The position numbers and the translations under genes are program-made. A stretch of DNA of 64,000 nt from Saprospiraceae bacterium (GTDB lineage: Bacteria; Bacteroidota; Bacteroidia; Chitinophagales; Saprospiraceae). Below are positions 46,055 to 55,159 of this stretch, piece after piece (positions within the stretch are counted from its first letter, which is position 1; every line of letters starts with the position of its first letter). The stretch covers positions 84,609 through 148,608 of the forward strand of contig JADJYH010000014.1 in NCBI GenBank assembly GCA_016719855.1. Direction: 5' to 3'. The notes beneath the pieces were generated by a model. That model was not told the origin of the DNA. It saw only the letters and a list, made by a program, of their open reading frames with translations, and searched no databases.

Positions 46055-46847
46055 ATGAAAAAAATACCATTCTATAAATACGAAGGCACCGGCAACGATT
46101 TCGTGATGGTTGACCAACGCCAAACCCAATACCTCACCCGGCAGGATACTGCGCTCATTGAACGCATCTGTGACCGCCGTTTTGGCATTGGTGCGGACGG
46201 CCTCATCTTGCTCCAAAACGCTGAGGGCTACGATTTCGAAATGGTTTATTTCAATTCCGATGGCCGGGAGAGTACCATGTGTGGCAACGGCGGGCGCTGT
46301 ATTGCCGCATTTGCGCACAGCCTCGGCGTGGTTGGCGAACAATTGCCGCTTCCTGGCTATTGACGGTCCGCACGAAGCCAGCATCAACGACGACTGGGTC
46401 GAGCTAAAAATGGGCGACGTGACCGAGGTGGAAATAGGTGACGGCAGCTTCGTGCTGAACACAGGCTCCCCGCATTACGTGGTTTTCGTCGAAGACCTTT
46501 CGGACATGAACATCGTGGAAAGCGGGCAGGTCATCCGCTACTCCGACCGTTTCCGGCAAGAGGGCATCAATGTCAATTTTGTGGAAAAAATTGCCGATGG
46601 CATCGAAGTGGCAACCTACGAGCGTGGCGTGGAGGACGAAACGCTTTCGTGCGGAACTGGGGTCACGGCTGCAGCACTTTCATTTTCTTTGGCAAACCCA
46701 GATTTGAAAGTAAATCAGGGCGCCATTTCCACCAAAGGTGGCAAACTCAAAGTTAGGTTTGAAAAAAGCGAGGTAAAAAGCTTCAAAAATATCTGGCTCT
46801 GTGGCCCAGCGAGGATGGTTTTTCAAGGTGAGTATCTAAACCGCTGA
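46055..46847 (+). CDS. dapF: Diaminopimelate epimerase (frameshift)
   Basis: Interconverts LL- and meso-DAP for lysine and peptidoglycan. Starts MKKIPFYKYEGTGNDFVMVD; catalytic Cys pair in TMCGNGGRCIAAFAHSLG and LSCGTGVTAAALSF. An extra T at 46343-46344 breaks the frame after GVVGEQ. The second frame continues CRFLAIDGPHEASINDDWVE to LCGPARMVFQGEYLNR. Length once joined is about 263 residues, which is normal. Confidence 0.93.
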
Positions 46848-46875
46848 AAATCACTGTTTGCCCCCGTCTATGGTC

Positions 46876-47454
46876 TCATTTCTCAAAAATCTTCTCTTCC
46901 ACCAAGGCACAAATAATATGCCCCAGCAAAATATGCCCCTCCTGCACCCTCGGCGTATCCGTTGAAGGCACTTTGATGAAAAAATCGCAGTTGCCGTCCA
47001 TTTTGCCGCCCTCGGCACCCGTCATCCCCACCACCTTCATCCCAATTTCGTGGGCTTTTTCGATGGCTTTGAGCACGTTCGGGGAGTTACCGGAGGTGGA
47101 CATGGCCACGAGCAAATCACCTGGTCGCCCCATTGCCTCCACCGCCCGCTCGAAAACGGCCTCAAAGCCATAGTCGTTGCTCACCGCCGTCACGAACGAG
47201 GTGTTCACATGGAGCGCCTCCGCAAAAAGCGCCTTTCGGTCTTGGTAAAACCTGCCGGACAACTCGGCGGCCAAGTGCTGTGCGTCGGCGGCGCTACCAC
47301 CATTTCCGCAAAACAGCACCTTTCCATCCTTGTTGAACGTCGCAATCACTTGATTTACAATGCCTTGCACGATGGTGAGCAATCGGTCGTCGTGCAGCAT
47401 CGCCTGTTTCATGGAGATGCTGTCGAGCAGGATGGTCTTGATAGCTGACTTCAT
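46876..47454 (-). CDS. gmhA: Phosphoheptose isomerase (sedoheptulose-7-phosphate isomerase)
   Basis: First step of ADP-heptose synthesis for the LPS inner core. SIS domain with KVLFCGNGGSAADAQHLAAE, LSGRFYQDRKALFAEALHVN, VAMSTSGNSPNVLKAIE and an active-site His in EGHILLGHIICALVE. 192 residues. Its ATG overlaps the hisS stop (ATGA), so the two are translationally coupled. Confidence 0.93.
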   Translation of the reverse strand: MKSAIKTILLDSISMKQAMLHDDRLLTIVQGIVNQVIATFNKDGKVLFCGNGGSAADAQHLAAELSGRFYQDRKALFAEALHVNTSFVTAVSNDYGFEAVFERAVEAMGRPGDLLVAMSTSGNSPNVLKAIEKAHEIGMKVVGMTGAEGGKMDGNCDFFIKVPSTDTPRVQEGHILLGHIICALVEEKIFEK

Positions 47455-49015
47455 TGAGCGAGTTGTTTTTGAACGTAATCCACTAAATCGTCCAAATGAA
47501 CCTCCTGCTGCACTTGGTTAATCCAGGTCTGCTTGTCAGTTGTGGTGCTTTCGAGTGCCTTGCCGAGCTTTAAGTTTTTCACCGTAGCCACGCCTTTGTC
47601 TGCTTCGTCCATACCGATGAGAATGGCAAGCGGACAATTTTTGTCGTCGGCGTAAGCCATCTGCTTTTTCATCTTTTTAAAGCCTTTGGCGTTGCCGACG
47701 TACACCTCGGCGCTGATGCCAGCATCACGCAGCAAACGGGCGATGCGGTAGTATTCCACCTGCAATTCGTCGTCGAAATAGGCAATAAAAACGGGGCCTT
47801 GCGCCGTCACCTGGCCGGGTTTGGCCATGCGCAGCAGTTCTGCCAAGCGGTCAACACCGATGGAGGCGCCCGTGGCAGGCACTTTGAGGCCGAGCAGTTT
47901 TTCCACCAAGCCATCGTACCGGCCACCACCGCACATGGAGCCGACCCTGCGTTCCCGGCCTTTTTCATCCCGGTAAGTGAGCAGCGATTCCACCTCAAAA
48001 ACTGGCCCAGTGTAGTAGGCCATGCCCCGCATCAGCGAGGGGTCAAGTATTATTCGTGACTCGTCGAAGCCAAGCTTTGCCCAGAGGGCGTCCATCTTTT
48101 TTAGCTCCGCAATGCCCTCGGCAGCCGTAGGATTTGCGCCAGCAACTTCCTCGAATTTTTGTAAAACATCGGCACGGGTTGTAACGCCTGTGGCCAATTT
48201 TAGGAACGATACTATTTTCTCAATCACAGCGTCGGCCAAGCCAATCCCCTCGATTTTTGAGCCGGAGGCGTCCTCCCTACCCTTCCCAAGTTCCAGTTTA
48301 ACGTCGTCCCAACCGATTTTGTCGAGCTTGTCAATGACCCGCAGCACGGCACCTTCCTGCTCTTCGGTCACGATGCCTACCGACTCCAAAAAACCCTTCA
48401 ATACCTTGCGGTTGTTGACTTTTACGATGTAGCTGCTGCGTTCCAAACCAATTGCTTCGAGTGCATCGACAGAATCATGCAAGCTTCGGCATCAGCAGCC
48501 ACGTCGGAAGTGCCGACCGTATCGAAGTCCAATTGCCAGAACTCCCGGAAGCGACCAGGCAACAACTTCAATTCGTACCGATAAACTGGTCCGAACTGGA
48601 ATCGTCGGAACAACGGGGCATTGGATTCCATGATTTGCCCCCGTTTTACGTCCATAAAAAGCCGCTCTGAATAGACCCTGGCCAGTGGCGCCGTAAGGTC
48701 GTAGCGCATGGCCAACGGATGGAACTCCATCACGACCTTGCCCTCAGCATCCCGCATTTCGGAGCCGTCGGTGAGCAAAACTGGCTCTTCCTCTGGGTTT
48801 CGGAAATTGTAAACGCCCTTGTCCACGGTATCCTCGTCGGGCATGTACTTGCCAAGCGCGTCGGCGTACTCCAGCACGGGCGTGTCCCCATGCTCGAAGC
48901 CGTAGGAACGATAAACCTTGGCCGCTTCCCGGATGATGGTCTGCCGAAGTTCGTTCCCGTCGGCGTCTATGTCCCGGAAGCCTTTGATTTTGCGTGGAAT
49001 GTTGCCTATTTCCAT
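47451..49015 (-). CDS. hisS: Histidyl-tRNA synthetase (frameshift)
   Basis: Class II aminoacyl-tRNA synthetase. Start MEIGNIPRKIKGFRDIDADG at 49015. Motif 2 region is FRRFQFGPVYRYELKLLPGR followed by REFWQLDFDTVG; His-specific and motif 3 regions are GMAYYTGPVFEV and SMCGGGRYDGLVEKL. A C-terminal anticodon-binding domain starts at about 415 (GPVFIAYFDDE). One base is missing near 48465-48475, after DAEACM. The second frame continues DSVDALEAIGLERSSYIVKV. tRNA-His lies directly upstream on the same strand. Confidence 0.94.
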
Positions 49016-49020
49016 AATTA

Positions 49021-49095
49021 GCGAGTGAGAAGGTGAGAGGTGAGCTTTGAGAGGGTGAATATGTGAGCCGCTCACACTCTCACCTTCTCACTCGC
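49021..49095. repeat. GAGTGAGAAGGTGAG-unit palindrome between tRNA-His and hisS
   Basis: The left arm 49021-49045 and right arm 49070-49095 are reverse complements apart from one inserted base, both made of GTGAGA-like units. It begins five bases upstream of the hisS ATG, so in a hisS mRNA it would form a hairpin near the ribosome-binding region. Confidence 0.82.
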
Positions 49096-49104
49096 TCACG
49101 CTCT

Positions 49105-49140
49105 AAAAAAAAAGCATTACCCCGAAGAAGTAATGCTTTT
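49105..49140 (-). terminator. Intrinsic terminator after tRNA-His
   Basis: Stem AAAAGCATTAC / GTAATGCTTTT with a nine-base loop and a nine-T run on the minus strand, directly after the tRNA. Confidence 0.88.
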
Positions 49141-49142
49141 AG

Positions 49143-49216
49143 TCCCCTCGAGTGGGTTCGAACCGCTGACCTCCGGAACCACAATCCGGCGCTCTAACCA
49201 ACTGAGCTACAAGGGG
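49143..49216 (-). tRNA. tRNA-His (GTG anticodon) without the usual G-1:C73 pair
   Basis: D-arm GCTC/GAGC, anticodon arm CCGGATTGTGGTTCCGG giving GTG, and T-loop TTCGAAC are clear. With the standard seven-base acceptor CCCCTTG/CGAGGGG, position 73 is A and the encoded base before position 1 is T, instead of the G(-1):C73 identity pair of most bacterial tRNA-His. The T-stem has one C.A mismatch (51:63). No CCA encoded. Confidence 0.93.
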
Positions 49217-49269
49217 AGCTTAATGATGATGTTTGAAAAAAATCATGTGCGCTTTTTTATAAAGCGGCG

Positions 49270-49301
49270 CAAATGTAAAGATAGTTCCGGGTGATTTCAA
49301 A
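49270..49301 (-). promoter_or_regulatory. tRNA-His promoter (TTTG-N20-TACATTTG)
   Basis: TTTG at 49298-49301 and TACATTTG at 49270-49277 on the minus strand with a 20-base spacer, about 53 bases upstream of the tRNA. Confidence 0.78.
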
Positions 49302-49424
49302 ATCTTTAGGTGGGAGAAATTTGGAGGGGGGTGGATTGTGTGGCATTCGAGCTCGATTTGATGGTTGAAATTGCTGTCTCGCATTTGGACAACTCAGCAA
49401 TTTCAACCATCCAACCAGCCAGTT

Positions 49425-51509
49425 TCAATCCTTGGACAACGAGATTTTCTTTGTAAAAACTTTCCCGCTTTGCGTAATCTCGAGGTAGTAGTTACCAGCG
49501 CCATTTTGAGAAATGTCCACACTGTCACTGAATTTACCGCTGAAACTACCCAAATCATATTCGTATAGCACCCTGCCGGTGAGGTTGTAGATGCGAACGA
49601 GGGTATTGCCACTCATTGGCAAATTGAAATACAGGTCAAACAAACCAGTTTCGGCATTTGGCGTGAGCCGCAAGTTTTCAACTGCAAGCGTGCTGTTGTT
49701 TGAAAGCTGGACACCTTTGCTTTGCAAGGCATCCGATTCCTCATTAGTGATGGCAGAAATTGTGGGCTTAATGTTCTTTACGTCCACTCGGGGCGTAGTG
49801 GGTTTGGTTGTTGGCTCATTCACCCAACCTCTTCCACTTCCTGAAATGGAGGGTGCTGCGATGACCACCGACGCCCTTCCGCCGCAATCACAATCTGCAC
49901 ATTTCTTGGTTTGTGCATAGCTCATGATGGGTTTTGATGCTTTCATGGACTTGCCATCCCGCAAAAACTCAACAGAAATGGTTTCGCCGGGCTTGAGCAT
50001 TTCAATGGCCGTGGTGACGTCCAACCAATCCACCATCCGGTAGCCGTTGATGTGCGTGATGACATCTCCCTCCTTCAATGAAAGCTCGGCGGCAGTAGAA
50101 CCTTTCACGGGCAAAATGGCTACGCCGTCATTATTGTTTTCTTCATTGACTTGTATGATGCCGAGAAATGTGTCTTCACAACTGTTTTGCACTTTCTTCT
50201 CGGCGGTAAATGGCTTAGTGAAGGTCAATGATGCCTTTGAGGCTTTACCTTTTCTGATAAAATGCACAGTCGCCGCTTGGCCCGGTTTGAATTTTTTTAA
50301 GACAATGCCCAAGTGCTGCTCCTCGCCAGCACGATACTCATCGAAGCCGTAGATGTAGTCGAAAGGCATTATCCCTGCTTTTTCTGCGCCCGAGTTTGGA
50401 AGGATACCGGTAACATAAGCGCCGAAAGGATTGTCAAGGCCAAGCTTTTTGGCTTTTTCTTTTGAAATCATTTCGGTGTAAATCCCAATAAATGCCCTGT
50501 TTTCGTCTTGTTCAGGTTCTTGTTCCTGGTCCCAGTTGTCGGCCCCAGCGATGGTCACGTTGCCTATGTCGTCCCAGTCCACGTCTATATTCCAATCGCC
50601 CCGATCGCCATCGGGATACACTTCATCATAGGACTTGATAGTGCCCTTGCCGGAAAGTTCCTTTTCGTCCCGCTTGAAGTTAACCTCGATTGCCTCGCCA
50701 GGCTTTGTGTTTTGGATGGCAGTGGTAACATCATCCCAGTCCAGCACTGGAAAGCCGTTGATGGAGGTGATGACGTCACCTACTTTCAGGCCCATTTCTT
50801 CTGCGGTGGACTTCTCGACAACTTCCACAGCGACGCCGTTGAGTTCATCTTCGTCCTGCTCGCCTGTGGGACTTACGCCGAGGAAAGCTTGCTGGGCTTC
50901 GTCCTCATCGAAATCATACTCGTAAGTGGCAAGCTTGACTTTTGCGGACATTTTTTCGCCCTTCCGGACGAAGTGCAGCGTGACTTCATCACCAATCTCG
51001 AAGTCTTCTAAAATATCGGAAAGGCTTTGGTTGTCGCTGGTGCGCTGTTCATCAACACCATAAATATAATCAAAAGCCTTCAAGCCACCTTTCTCCCCCA
51101 GAGGATTTTGCCATGACCTTGGAGACATAGCTTCCGTAACGGTTCTCGAAGCCGAGCTTTTTGGCCTTTTCAATGGAAACCATGTGGGTCTCAATGCCGA
51201 GGAAAGAAACTTCCGGACAAAATGATAGGTCAATCGCTTTACCTAGCCCGTCCAACTTAACCGACCAATTTTGTCCCAGCCACCTTCCAGCCTTTCGCCC
51301 AACAATTCAGCTTGGGTACCGATTTGCTCAGAACGGGCCTCCCAATTTTCGGCAGTTGCCTCAATCTTTGTTTCCAGCCTATTGGCAAATCCCTCAATTT
51401 TATCGGAGAGACGTTCCAATTTTTGGTCAAAACTGGTGCCTCCAGATTGTGCAAACACGCCATTCATCAATAAAAAAGCGAGTAGTGAAGTGCAAAATAT
51501 CTTTTTCAT
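49425..51509 (-). CDS. Secreted protein with four PDZ domains and T9SS sorting tail (two frameshifts)
   Basis: Starts MKKIFCTSLLAFLLMNGVFA at 51509 (signal peptide). A short coiled coil follows (SDKIEGFANRLETKIEATAE), then two copies of a PDZ-pair module. Module 1 begins FLGIETHMVSIEKAKKLGFE and includes KAFDYIYGVDEQRTSDNQSL and VGDVITSINGFPVLDWDDVT. Module 2 begins FIGIYTEMISKEKAKKLGLD with MPFDYIYGFDEYRAGEEQHL and EGDVITHINGYRMVDWLDVT. A Cys-rich stretch (KKCADCDCGG) and a T9SS type A tail (LRLTPNAETGLFDLYFNLPM ... GNYYLEI) end the protein. Indels lie near 51265 and at the C-run 51095-51099. No protease domain is present, so it may be a scaffold or substrate-binding protein. Confidence 0.82.
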
Positions 51510-51642
51510 CTCAATCATTTAAAAGTTTAGGCTCACAGCATTTCCCCTTTGGGATTTGTGAACATTACAAAATTTAGACTAACGAACATGATGGACAATT
51601 TTTGAAACCAAATGTTGCATACCACCATGCCCTGAGGCTGTG

Positions 51643-51650
51643 TAATTTTG
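51643..51650 (+). promoter_or_regulatory. Promoter -7 box TAATTTTG
   Basis: Exact match 24 bases before the chosen ATG at 51675. It lies across the upstream TTG that would otherwise be a start, arguing against that longer start. Confidence 0.6.
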
Positions 51651-51674
51651 CCAAAAAATTCAATTTCAAAAAAG

Positions 51675-53081
51675 ATGTTTAATAATTGGAAGTCGCCTAT
51701 GCCAACCGCTAAGTTGGCCTTTTTTCTCATCGCTGTACTGTTTCTTGCTGCTTGTAAAACGACCAAGCCCGCCAAACCGGAGGAATTTTACAACAACGTA
51801 AATCTCGAACCGGAACCTTCGGTCATCAACATCCCCCTGAAGTTTTACAAGTCTGAGTTGCTGAAAAGCATCAACGACCAAATCGGGGACATGCTCTACG
51901 AGGACAAAAACCTTCAAGATGATGGCCTTGCCATGCGGGCAAAAAAGCGGGAAAACATTACCATTGACATTGACGCCACTCAAATCAAGTACCGAGTTCC
52001 CGTTGACCTTTGGATAAAAAAGGATGTGGTGCTTTCGACCGTGGAGGCGGAAGGCTCGCTGGCCTTGGAGTTCACGACCCGCTACACCATCAAGCCGGAC
52101 TGGTCATTGGAAACCCAGACAGAACTTTCCGGCCACAAATGGCTGAAAGAACCAGTCGTGAAACTCGGTTTTGCCGACTTGCCCATCACCTCCATTGCCA
52201 ACCTGGTCATCAACCAAAGCCGCTCGACCTTTGCCAAGTCCATTGACAAGGAGGTGAAAAACATGTTTGACCTCAAAAAAGAAATGGAACGCACCTGGAA
52301 AGAGATGCACGACCCTTTTCAGTTGTCGGAGGAGTATGCCACGTGGCTGCTGCTCAATCCCCAATCGGTGAGCATGACCCCATTGAAATCGAACGGCACC
52401 ACGGTGGAAAGCACGGTGGTGGTGGTCACGAAGCCCAAGATTTTTTTGGGTGAAAAACCGGCTGCCTCGACTGTTGGAAAACTCCCCGAGTTTGGCTATG
52501 CGACGGCAGAGGCCGACAATTTTTCCCTGTTCCTCGACACCGAGGTGCCATTCAAAGAGGCAGAAAAATTGTCCAAGCAAAACATGGTCGGCGAGGTCTA
52601 TACTTACAAAAACAAGCAAGTAAAAGTGGAGGACATTGGGCTGTACGGCCAAGGCAACAAGCTCGTGATTCGCACCAACCTGTCGGGCAGCTACAACGGC
52701 GATGTTTACCTCATCGCCTTGCCAGAGTACGACGCCGAAGCGAACCAAGTCAAACTAAAAGACGTGGATTTTGATTTCAGCAGCCAGAAGGCGTTGATGA
52801 AAAGTGCGAGTTGGCTCTTCAAAGGCCCGATGAAAAAACAGATTCAGGAGAACCTTGATTTTTACCTAAAATACAATTTGGAAGACTCCAAAAAGTCAAT
52901 CCAAGAAGCGCTTAACGACTACGAACTCGCACCCGGCATACACATGCACGGACTGCTTGACGACCTCTCCGTCTCCAACGTTTACATTGCCACCAACGCC
53001 ATTCGTGTGCGGATTGGGCTGAAAGGGAAGCTAAATCTGGAGGTCAAGGGGTTTTTAGAGAGAGTGAGCAGGAGAGAGTGA
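51675..53081 (+). CDS. DUF4403 lipoprotein whose last codons are palindrome-derived
   Basis: Start MFNNWKSPMPTAKLAF with lipobox LFLAAC. The DUF4403 region covers most of the 468 residues (SVINIPLKFYKSELLKSIND, TIKPDWSLETQTELSGHKWL, VNQSRS-like VINQSRSTFAKSIDKEVKNM, GQGNKLVIRTNLSGSYNGDV). The family has a tubular lipid-binding-like fold and is common in Bacteroidota; function unknown. The final residues LERVSRRE and the TGA are encoded by the first arm of the GAGTGAGC-type repeat at 53058. This suggests that the C-terminus was extended or replaced by that element. Confidence 0.82.
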   Translation: MFNNWKSPMPTAKLAFFLIAVLFLAACKTTKPAKPEEFYNNVNLEPEPSVINIPLKFYKSELLKSINDQIGDMLYEDKNLQDDGLAMRAKKRENITIDIDATQIKYRVPVDLWIKKDVVLSTVEAEGSLALEFTTRYTIKPDWSLETQTELSGHKWLKEPVVKLGFADLPITSIANLVINQSRSTFAKSIDKEVKNMFDLKKEMERTWKEMHDPFQLSEEYATWLLLNPQSVSMTPLKSNGTTVESTVVVVTKPKIFLGEKPAASTVGKLPEFGYATAEADNFSLFLDTEVPFKEAEKLSKQNMVGEVYTYKNKQVKVEDIGLYGQGNKLVIRTNLSGSYNGDVYLIALPEYDAEANQVKLKDVDFDFSSQKALMKSASWLFKGPMKKQIQENLDFYLKYNLEDSKKSIQEALNDYELAPGIHMHGLLDDLSVSNVYIATNAIRVRIGLKGKLNLEVKGFLERVSRRE

Positions 53082-53157
53082 GAGAGTGAGCAGATGAGCG
53101 CAGACTCCTCCTCCTCTCATCGTTGCTCTCACCCGCTCACCTGCTCACCCTCTCACT
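53058..53157. repeat. GAGAGAGTGAGC-unit palindrome covering two convergent stop codons
   Basis: The left arm (about 53058-53100) and right arm (about 53113-53157) are imperfect reverse complements made of GTGAGAG/GTGAGC units. The left arm encodes the last eight codons and TGA of the DUF4403 gene; the right arm contains, on the minus strand, the TGA of the DUF2892 gene. Confidence 0.75.
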
Positions 53158-53359
53158 TTTTCTCTGAGGAGGTCGAAATACCAAACGGCAAATACAACGG
53201 GCAGAAACTGATAAAGCTGGTCGCCAGGAAAACCACGGCTAAAATGAGCAGTACCAAGCCCAATGTTCCTGTAACAGTTCCCGTGAAATAAAGGACGGCC
53301 ATGACGGCTGCGAGGATGACCCGGATGATGCGGTCGGTGGAGCCCATATTCTTTTTCAT
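53153..53359 (-). CDS. DUF2892 (YgaP-type) small inner-membrane protein
   Basis: 68 residues, MKKNMGSTDRIIRVILAAVM with two transmembrane helices and the DUF2892 pattern DRIIRVILA ... SFCPLYLPFGIST. The family is found alone or as the tail of YgaP rhodaneses; no rhodanese is present here. Confidence 0.88.
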   Translation of the reverse strand: MKKNMGSTDRIIRVILAAVMAVLYFTGTVTGTLGLVLLILAVVFLATSFISFCPLYLPFGISTSSEKK

Positions 53360-53370
53360 TGTTTTTTTGT

Positions 53371-53472
53371 TTATGTTTTGATGAAATCAAGGAGCAATGC
53401 CAGCGCCGTCACCACTGCTATGCAAAGGATGCAAACGACCAGCAATTTCGCCCATTTTGGAATGTTTTTCAT
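53371..53472 (-). CDS. Tiny single-pass membrane protein, 33 residues
   Basis: From ATG at 53472: MKNIPKWAKLLVVCILCIAV then a hydrophobic run to LLLDFIKT. An exact -7 box TAATTTTG ends five bases before the ATG, implying a leaderless mRNA. The longer upstream frame overlaps that box and is not used. No family recognised; it precedes the DUF2892 gene by a few bases and may share its transcript. Confidence 0.45.
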   Translation of the reverse strand: MKNIPKWAKLLVVCILCIAVVTALALLLDFIKT

Positions 53473-53570
53473 GACGCCAAAATTAGGTGCCAATACAAGT
53501 TTTGCCAGGTGAGTTTTATCACTTAACCAAAGTGATTTATCCCTGAAAAGCGTTGAAAAACCATGCTGTT

Positions 53571-54061
53571 TCAGCCCCGCAGTTTGAAAGTCCAAGTGAT
53601 GAAGACCCTCGCTACCACTTCGCCTTGGTCATTGCGACCGGTACCTAACATGGTCAGCGTTTGAGGTTGGTTGGTGTCAACAGCGGATTTGACGGTTTCG
53701 AAAACCTTTGCCCCGTCTTCGCAAGTGAAGGTGATGGTGGAACTGGCCTTTTTCAAAAACTCCGCCCGTTGCTCCAACACGAGCATGGAAACGTCGCCAC
53801 CAGACATGCGGGCCAAGTTGGCCATGACGCCCGTGGAAAGCTCGCCAGTCCCGGCCAATGCCGCAAAATAGATGGACTTGAACGGGTTGCGGGTGCGCCA
53901 GTTGTAGGGAATGGTAACTTCGGTGGATTCAACGGAAGCCCGTTTTACCGAAATCCCCACCACAATGCCGATGGCAGGTTTTTGAAGAAATAACGCCGAA
54001 GTTTCCAAACGGATTGGATGTCACGAAGGTACTTGCTGGCGGTTGGCGATAGTTGCTGCAT
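53571..54061 (-). CDS. DUF4442 hot-dog-fold thioesterase-like protein (frameshift)
   Basis: Start MQQLSPTASKYLRDIQSVWK at 54061. The frame breaks at 53948-53949, where one G is missing after SALWWGFR. It continues VKRASVESTEVTIPYNWRTR, NPFKSIYFAALAGTGELSTG and ARVFITWTFKLR. The PYNW-x-NPF-x-S-x-YFAA motif is characteristic of DUF4442. Probably an acyl-CoA thioesterase-like enzyme; substrate unknown. Confidence 0.8.
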
Positions 54062-54119
54062 GATTTATCGTTGTTCACAATTCGAGCAAATATAATGCAC
54101 CCTGATTAGATGCCTTTGG

Positions 54120-54127
54120 TACATTTG
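54120..54127 (+). promoter_or_regulatory. Promoter -7 box TACATTTG
   Basis: Exact match that lies inside the longest open frame of the adenosine deaminase. It therefore argues for the downstream GTG start at 54155. Confidence 0.55.
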
Positions 54128-54154
54128 CTCAATTTAAAACCAACTTGTTGCCTC

Positions 54155-55147
54155 GTGAATCTTGCATTTTCCACATTGCCCAAGATTGAATTGCACCTGC
54201 ACCTCGATTGCTCCCTGAGCTACGAAGTAGTGAAGCAAATCAACCCTTCAATCAGTTACGAGACCTACCGCAATTCCTTCGTGGCGCCACCCAAATGCTC
54301 CGATTTGGCAGATTATATCAGCAGGGCCGTGAACGGCATTGAGCTGATGCAAACCAAGGAGGAACTGCGGCTGGTCACGCTCGATTTGTTCCAGCAATTA
54401 AAGGCCGACAACGTGATTTACGCCGAAATCCGCTTTGCGCCACTGCTGCATGTACAAAAAGGGCTGACCCCCATCGAAGTCGTCCAAACGGTGAACGATG
54501 CGGCGACGGAAGGCATGGTCGAAACGGGCGTGGAAGCAGGCGTCATCCTCTGCACCCTACGGCATTTTGAGGAGGCCGAAAGCATGGAGACCGTTCGTCT
54601 GGTGGAGCAGTTCCAAGGCACAAATGTCGTTGGCTTTGACATCGCTTCCGACGAGGCGGGCTACCCCATTGACAAGCATGTGAGCGCCTTCAATTATGCC
54701 AAGGCAAAGGGACTAAACATCACCGCCCACGCCGGGGAAGCCAAGGGCGCAGACAGCGTTTGGGAAACGCTGCAACACTTTCATCCCACCCGAATCGGGC
54801 ATGGGACGAGAAGCGTGGAAGACCACAGGCTTTTGGATTTCTTGAAAAAAGCCAATATCCACCTCGAAGTTTGCCCCACCAGCAACGTGCAGACCAATGT
54901 GGTGGACAAGCTGGAAAACCACCCGGCTGACCAAATTTACCGCCACGGCATTTCGATGAGCGTGAATACGGATGCTCGAACCATTTCAGATACCACACTC
55001 GCCAAAGAGTACCAGATTTTGATTGACCAATTCGATTGGGGAAAAGCACATTTTTTGCGGTGCAATTTGGAGGCCATCGAACACGCTTTTACAACTGAAG
55101 AAAAAAAGGCTGTGCTGAAGGGAAAAATCATGTCGGCTTACCAGTAG
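54155..55147 (+). CDS. Adenosine deaminase-family protein
   Basis: Start GTG at 54155 (VNLAFSTLPKIELHLHLDCS); the frame is open to ATG at 54110, but the promoter overlaps it. Metal and catalytic residues: HLHLD, ITAHAGEAKG (catalytic Glu), RIGHGTRS, CPTSNVQT and SVNTDART. The last motif has Asp-Ala instead of the Asp-Asp of classic adenosine deaminases, as in some adenosine-deaminase-like members. It deaminates adenosine or a related purine nucleoside. Confidence 0.88.
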   Translation: MNLAFSTLPKIELHLHLDCSLSYEVVKQINPSISYETYRNSFVAPPKCSDLADYISRAVNGIELMQTKEELRLVTLDLFQQLKADNVIYAEIRFAPLLHVQKGLTPIEVVQTVNDAATEGMVETGVEAGVILCTLRHFEEAESMETVRLVEQFQGTNVVGFDIASDEAGYPIDKHVSAFNYAKAKGLNITAHAGEAKGADSVWETLQHFHPTRIGHGTRSVEDHRLLDFLKKANIHLEVCPTSNVQTNVVDKLENHPADQIYRHGISMSVNTDARTISDTTLAKEYQILIDQFDWGKAHFLRCNLEAIEHAFTTEEKKAVLKGKIMSAYQ

Positions 55148-55159
55148 TTGCACAGCCAA

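Noticed and set aside
49021..49095. CRISPR-like short repeats
   Set aside because: The iterated units are contiguous and inverted, with no spacers of even length and no cas genes.
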